Shown here piece by piece: positions 59,202-64,000 of a stretch of 64,000 nucleotides of DNA (position 1 is its first letter; each line of letters starts with the position of its first letter). Location of the stretch: assembly GCF_963259705.1 (NCBI RefSeq), contig NC_081851.1, forward strand, positions 10,390,145 through 10,454,144, given 5' to 3'. The position numbers and the translations under genes were made by a program. Under the pieces are notes generated by a model. That model was not told the DNA's origin, made no database searches, and worked only from the letters and a program-made list of their open reading frames with translations. This stretch comes from Myotis daubentonii (lineage: Eukaryota > Chordata > Mammalia > Chiroptera > Vespertilionidae).

Positions 59202-60351
59202 CTAGAGGCCCGGTGCACAAAAATTTGTGCACTCGGGGGGAAAGGGGGTCCCTCAGCCTGGCCTGTGCCCTCTCACAGTCTGGGACCCCTCGGGAGATAA
59301 CGACCTGCTGGCTTAGGCCTGCTCCCGGGTGGCAGAGGGCAGGCCCAATCCCTAGGTGCAGCCCCTGGTCGGGCTCAGAGCAGGGCCGATTGGGGAGTTG
59401 GGGCGCCGCCCCGTCATGCACAGAGCAGGGCAGATTGGGAGGTTGCGATGACACCCTCAGTCACGCTCAGGGTAGGGCCGATTGGGGGGTTGGGGCACCG
59501 CCCCCTGTCACACGCAAGGCAGGGTCGATGGGGAGGTTGCGGCGCCACCCCCTGTCACGCACAGAGCAGGGCCAATCCAGGGGTTGGGGCGCTGCCCCCT
59601 GTCACGCACAGAGCAGGGCCCATCAGGGGGGTTGGGGCTCCTTACCCTGTCACGCACAGAGCAGGGTCAATCAGGGGGGTTGGGGCGCTGCCCCCGTCAC
59701 GCACAGAGCAGGGCCCATCAGGGGGGTTGGGGCTCCTTACCCTGTCACGCACAGAGCAGGGCCCATCAGGGGGTTGGGGAGCTCCCCCCTGTCACGCACA
59801 GAGCAGGGCCCATCAGGGGGTTGAGGAGCTCCCCCCTGTCACGCACAGAGTAGGGCCGATAGGGGAGTTGGGGCACCGCCCACTGTCACACACAAAGCAG
59901 GGAGGATCAGGGGGTTGGGGCGCGCCCTCTATCACCCACAGAGCAAGGCCGATCAGGGGGTTGGGGCGCCGCCACTCTCACACTCAGGGCAGGGCCGATG
60001 GGGAGGTTAAGGCTCTACCCTGTCACACACAGAGCAGGGCCCATGGGGGGGAGGAGGGGGTTGGGGCGCCGCACCCTGTCACACACAGAGCAGGGCCGAT
60101 CAGGGGGTTGGGGAGCTCACCCGTATCAGGCACAGAGCAGGGCTGATCAGGGGGTTGGGGCGCCTTCCCCTGTCACAAACAGAGCAGGGTGCATAGGGAG
60201 GTTGTGGCCCCACACCCTGTCATACACAAAGCCGCAGGGTGATCAGGGGGTTTGGGCGCTGCCCCCTGTCATGCTGATCCCGGTGCCGGGAGGCCTCGCG
60301 GCTCCACTGATCCTGGTGCTGGGAGGCACATTACCCTTTTACTATATAGGA
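59202..60351 (-). mobile_element. HeliBat Helitron with internal minisatellite (distal unit of a tandem pair)
   Basis: On the minus strand it starts TCCTATATAGTAAAAGGG and ends GTGCACCGGGCCTCTAG followed by T. The palindrome TGCACAAATTTTTGTGCA sits just before the end as the 3' hairpin. Most of its interior (59380-60270) is a tandem array of about 47-50 bp units containing TGTCACGCACAGAGCAGGGC and GGGGGTTGGGGCGC, roughly 18 copies. No Rep/helicase. Confidence 0.87.
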
Positions 60352-60352
60352 T

Positions 60353-60958
60353 AGAGGCCTGGTGCATGGATGGGGCTGGCTGGTTTGCCCTGAAGGGTGT
60401 CCTGGATCAGGGTGGGGATCCCCACTGGGGTGCCTGGCCAGCCTGGGTGAGGGGATGATGGCTGTTTGCAGCTGGTCACACACCCTACAGGGTGGGGGTC
60501 CCCTTGGGGTACCTGGCCAGTCTGGATGAGGGGCTGAGGGCTGAAGCTCCCAACTGCTCTTTTTCTTTTTTTTTAATTCTGGGCCAGCTTTAGCTCTGAC
60601 TCCAGTTCTAAGGCCTCTGCTGCTGAAAGCAGGTATCTGGTTTGTTTGTGTTCTATAATCGAAACAATGTATAACTCCAGCTCTGATATCCCGGCTCGCT
60701 GAAAGCAGGTTTCTGGGGTTTTGTTTAGCTTCTATATTTGTTACAATGTTTCAAACTGCAGGCTCAGAGGCCGGCAAGGCAGGCGGGGAACGTTGGTTTC
60801 CTCCGTCACTGAAGCAAGCAACCCTCATGTTCGCTTCCAGCTACCTGGCTGCCGGCCACCATCTTGGCTGGCAGTTAATTTGCATATCACCCTGATTAGC
60901 CAATGGGAAGGGTAGCAGTCTTACGCCAATTACCATGTTTCTCTTTTATTAGATAGGA
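60353..60958 (-). mobile_element. HeliBat Helitron, proximal unit of the tandem pair
   Basis: On the minus strand it starts TCCTATCTAATAAAAGAG after host A and ends CATGCACCAGGCCTCTA, directly abutting the TCC start of the next unit. The inner part has the duplicated GCTGAAAGCAGGT / GTTTCTGG motifs usual in HeliBat. The final G of CTAG is lost at the junction. Confidence 0.8.
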
Positions 60959-60978
60959 TGGTGTTAAATGCACGCCCA

Positions 60979-61195
60979 GCACCCTGGACAGTGGCAGATA
61001 GTTGGAGTGTCCTCCCGGGCACCAAAAGGCGGCAGGTTCGACTCCTGGTCGGAGCACATCCCCAGGCTGTGGGTTCCATCCCTGGTTGGGGCATGTACAG
61101 GAGGCAACCAATCAATGTTTCTCTCTGACATCAATCTTCCTGTCTCTCTCCCTCTAAGCATATTATCATGTGAGGATTAAAATAAAAAATTTATG
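60979..61195 (+). mobile_element. Ves-type SINE, diverged head
   Basis: The B box GGTTCGACTCCTGG, the GGGGCATGTACAGGAGGCAACC middle, the AATCAATGTTTCTCTC body and the GTGAGGATTAAAATAAAA tail identify a Ves relative of the same subfamily as the copy at 9270. Confidence 0.85.
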
Positions 61196-62547
61196 CCCTA
61201 TCAATTTCCAAAAAAAACACATTCAAGTCTAAGATAAGCTGACCAATAAAACTATGACTTTACTATGGAAAATCACGTTTGAAATTTCTTTACAATTTGC
61301 TTCAAATATTACTATAATTTCATATATTTTCAGTTAGCCACTTTAACCTAATATTAAAGGGCTATTTGGAAGGGTTGCTACCTGAACTATTATTGCAAGG
61401 AGGAGGAAGGAGTTTGAACATGAACAGCAGTAAAGACCAACAGGATCCAGGCATCACAGAGAATAGAATGTCAGGGAAAGTCCTGGGGGAGGCCACCAGA
61501 GTTCAAGGACATGAGTTTCTATTCAGGCTGCATTACTTATGACTGTGTGACCTTGAGCAAGTAGAAAGGATTAGCAATGACATTGGCATTGCCTGGGCAA
61601 TGAGCCACAACCACCCTTCCGAGTTCTGCAGGTGTGTCCTGCTCCTGGTCCCCTCCTCCCCAGCAGGGGACTGGAGCAAGGGACCCAGGAGGTGTCAGAT
61701 TTCTTCCCACACAGAGCAAACTCCCAGGATATGGCTGACTCTCCGGACCCTGTCATCCCATCACTACCGTGAGGTGTCAGCGTATTTTCTGGTCCTAAAC
61801 AAAATGACTCCACTCCACACGCATTCAGGAATTGGAGGGACAGCTGGAGGAGCAGCGCCACCTGGAGACCAGCCACCAGACTTTTGTCTTAGCCTCTGAA
61901 CAGGGTCAAGCACTGGACCCACCCAGTCCCCGTGAGATTTCACCAGGGCGGTTGTCATTTCAAATACATAACAAAAACCACAGACCAAGAACCTTATTGC
62001 CAAGTGGAGCGTGGGGGTCACCCAACACTTTTAAAGAAAAAACTCGTGAGGCCCAGAAGATTCAACCACGTGACATCGCAGGAGGAGGAAGCTGCCACCC
62101 GCACCCAATCCGTGTCCTCGGATTAACTGCCCTGGGGTGGCCGCCTACTAACGCGTACCCGTAACAAAGACAGTTTTAAGCCATAACCTCTTACCCACGA
62201 GACCAAGAAGCCCCCTTTTATCTATTTATCCAGATGTCTGCCTATCTATTCAAACTGGGCATCAGTGGGTAATGTGCGCTATTAACTGTGCCAACAAACA
62301 CTGGTGTCTCCCGCGGGCGAATCCTTCCTGGAACAGGAGCAACCTGAGGACCACTTACTTCACTTACTACAGGCTGGTTAGCTCCACACGGAAGATGCCA
62401 CCGGGGGGCGCTGGCTGTCACTGGGACTTCAGGGCAGCCCCTCGAAGGGCCTCGGCAACTCAAACCCACTGGCTTCATCGGCTTCACGGCAGCCTCCCCA
62501 CGGGAGGGAAGGCCAAGCAGGAAGCCGGGCCCGTGGAGCACACTCAC

Positions 62548-62889
62548 CGTTTGTGCTTCTCCAGCCAGGCAGCACTGTCGGCCAGCAGGCAGGCGTTCTC
62601 GGTGACCAGGAGGTCCAGCAGGCTGGCGTGGCCGGCCTCGGCGTACAGCTTGAGCAGGGCCGTGTCCACGTCCTCCTTGTAGCCGTGGACCACCTCTGAG
62701 CTGCGCACTTCTTCCAGGTAGGTCACGAGGAAGCGCTTGCACTTGGCCGCCTTCTCCTGGTCGCCCTGGGTCAGCTGGTTCAGGTCTGCGTACTCGTGGA
62801 GAGGAGGGTGAGACCGCGTGAATGAAGAGGAGGTGGGCAACAGGAAGGGGCACAGAGAGATCAGCTCCCGGACGTCAAGCTGGCCGCTT
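62548..62889 (-). CDS. TGFBRAP1: TGFBRAP1 internal coding exon (342 nt), first in window
   Basis: The acceptor TAATTGCAG precedes one base completing a codon, then AGC GGC CAG. The exon encodes SGQLDVRELISLCPFLLPTS, then HEYADLNQLTQGDQEKAAKC and on to SAAWLEKHK plus two bases of an Arg codon. It covers the start of the alpha-solenoid after the N-terminal CNH beta-propeller, which lies outside the window. The donor CG|GTGAGTG is strong. About 85-90% of residues match human from memory. Confidence 0.96.
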
Positions 62890-64000
62890 CTGCAATTACA
62901 GTGTCAAACTAAATGAAGCAAAAAGAGAGAGAGAGTGCACGTAGGCACACAAACAGCACTGGAGGGCGGGCACGCTGCGCACGGAGCAGGGGAGCGGCGC
63001 ACCACGGCAGAGACCGCCTTCACCGCACGCGAGGCACAGCATCCCCGAGCCGGGTGCCACCACCTGATCTCACACAGGGGGAGGGGACCAGAGAGAGGAC
63101 GCACAACACGTGCTGCAGTGAAACTCCGACACAGCCGCACACCATGGGCTGTGGCTCCCCGGCGCCCCAGGGCAAAGAAAGCGACACAAAGGCAACACCC
63201 ATCAGCGTGGGGTCGTCCTGCACTGCTTCTCCCAGGCTGCTGGACGTCCTACAGGCTCTGCGGGACCCCAGCTTCCAGCTTCCTCAGCAGGCACCTGGGA
63301 CCAGGGACACGAGCACCGCGGCCCTTTCCAGGGACTCCTGAGGACTCAAGCGGCCAGCAGTCCTCACCTCGCAAGGCCCAGGAGGCCCTCCAGGAACGCC
63401 CATCGCTATCGCATCGCCACTCCCTCTCCCCTCGCCTCCCTCCGCCCCAGTTCTGCCCACAGTGCTAACAGCAGCAATGCCAGCAAAGCCTCAGGCGTGG
63501 CCCAGGGTCAGAGCTGCCTGTGGGACACACCCGTCGTGGGAGGGTGGGAGAGTGGGAGGGTGCGAGGTGCAGGCGCCGGCCATGTGAGGCAGCTCCAAAC
63601 TTCTAGCAGCAAATGGAGAAGGCATCTGAGGACCAGCCCCAGATGAGTGAGGAAAAAATCACGAGTATTATTAGCACGGTCTGCCGAGGGCACAGGAAGG
63701 GAAGGCAGAATCATGCCTGTCCCAGGAGGGTCCCCCTCAAACCTGCGCTTCCCCGGCCTCGCTGACAAAAGCGAGCAGCAGTCGATGTAAAGGTAAGTGG
63801 TACAGAGGCCGACGTGGGAAGCACAGCAGCCCGTGGTGACTGTGGACAGGCCCCACATTTATTCTGACAAAGTCGGCAAACTTTCCTAGGAGCGCACCAT
63901 GACCGTTCACCTGTATTTTAAATTAACCCGTGACGTGACGGAAGACCCCAGTGAGGAGGCTGCCAATTCCGCGGGGACAAGACCAGGCGTGAGTGAGAGC
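62890..64000 (-). other. TGFBRAP1: TGFBRAP1 intron, continuing past the window edge
   Basis: No upstream coding exon is found before the right edge. The sequence is GC-rich and shows no recognised transposon or gene. Confidence 0.7.

Larger units (their letters stand above)
59070..62547 (-). other. TGFBRAP1: TGFBRAP1 intron with Helitrons and a SINE
   Basis: Bounded by donor CG|GTGAGTG at 62547 and the acceptor before 59069. A MIR fragment lies near 61530-61575 (GACTGTGTGACCTTGAGCAAG). Other stretches (61200-61520, 61600-62540) show nothing recognisable. Confidence 0.85.

Noticed and set aside
59448..60146. 232-codon plus-strand repetitive ORF
   Set aside because: It is a minisatellite inside a HeliBat element, antisense to the Helitron; no protein family.

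Overview
The window is nuclear DNA of a mammal, almost certainly a vespertilionid (vesper) bat. The host genes are vertebrate. The repeats are the diagnostic part: about a dozen tRNA-derived Ves SINEs, HeliBat Helitrons (TC...CTAG ends), SPIN and other recent hAT elements with clean 8-bp target duplications, a half-L1 (HAL1) and class II ERV solo LTRs. HeliBat together with Ves is the signature of vesper bats. The species cannot be fixed from the sequence alone.

Two host genes are present, in convergent orientation. GPR45 (orphan class A GPCR, PSP24-alpha) is an intact single coding exon on the + strand at 23695-24801 inside a CpG-rich block; its probable 3' UTR runs to an AATAAA at 27053. 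TGFBRAP1 (the mammalian Vps3-like CORVET subunit) lies on the - strand. Its last seven coding exons are at 62548-62889, 59012-59069, 55641-55784, 53979-54122, 53056-53215, 49479-49939 and 47599-47775. All splice sites and phases agree, and the seven exons encode about 494 continuous residues ending in the C-terminal zinc-binding Vps39_2-type module. The 5' part of the gene lies beyond the right edge. The GPR45/TGFBRAP1 tail-to-tail arrangement is the one known from human 2q12.

Layout: 1-23.5 kb is gene-free and repeat-rich (SPIN pair, SINE/28S/Helitron stack, mariner MITE, complete HAL1, minisatellites, solo LTR). 23.5-27.1 kb is GPR45. 27-45 kb is intergenic, with an older L1 that has been hit by a hAT element and a second L1, a stray REG3-like lectin exon lying between L1 pieces, a complete 140-bp HeliBat, a second copy of the solo LTR and two G-rich or GA-rich minisatellites. 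45.3-64 kb is TGFBRAP1, with introns full of hAT, Ves, L1 and a head-to-tail HeliBat pair.

The two genes do not form a pathway. GPR45 is a plasma-membrane receptor; TGFBRAP1 acts on early endosomes in CORVET tethering. I found no new multi-gene system. The unusual content is nested and chimeric transposon architecture plus one displaced REG3 exon. Most long ORFs outside the two genes come from minisatellites or are antisense shadows of GC-rich exons.
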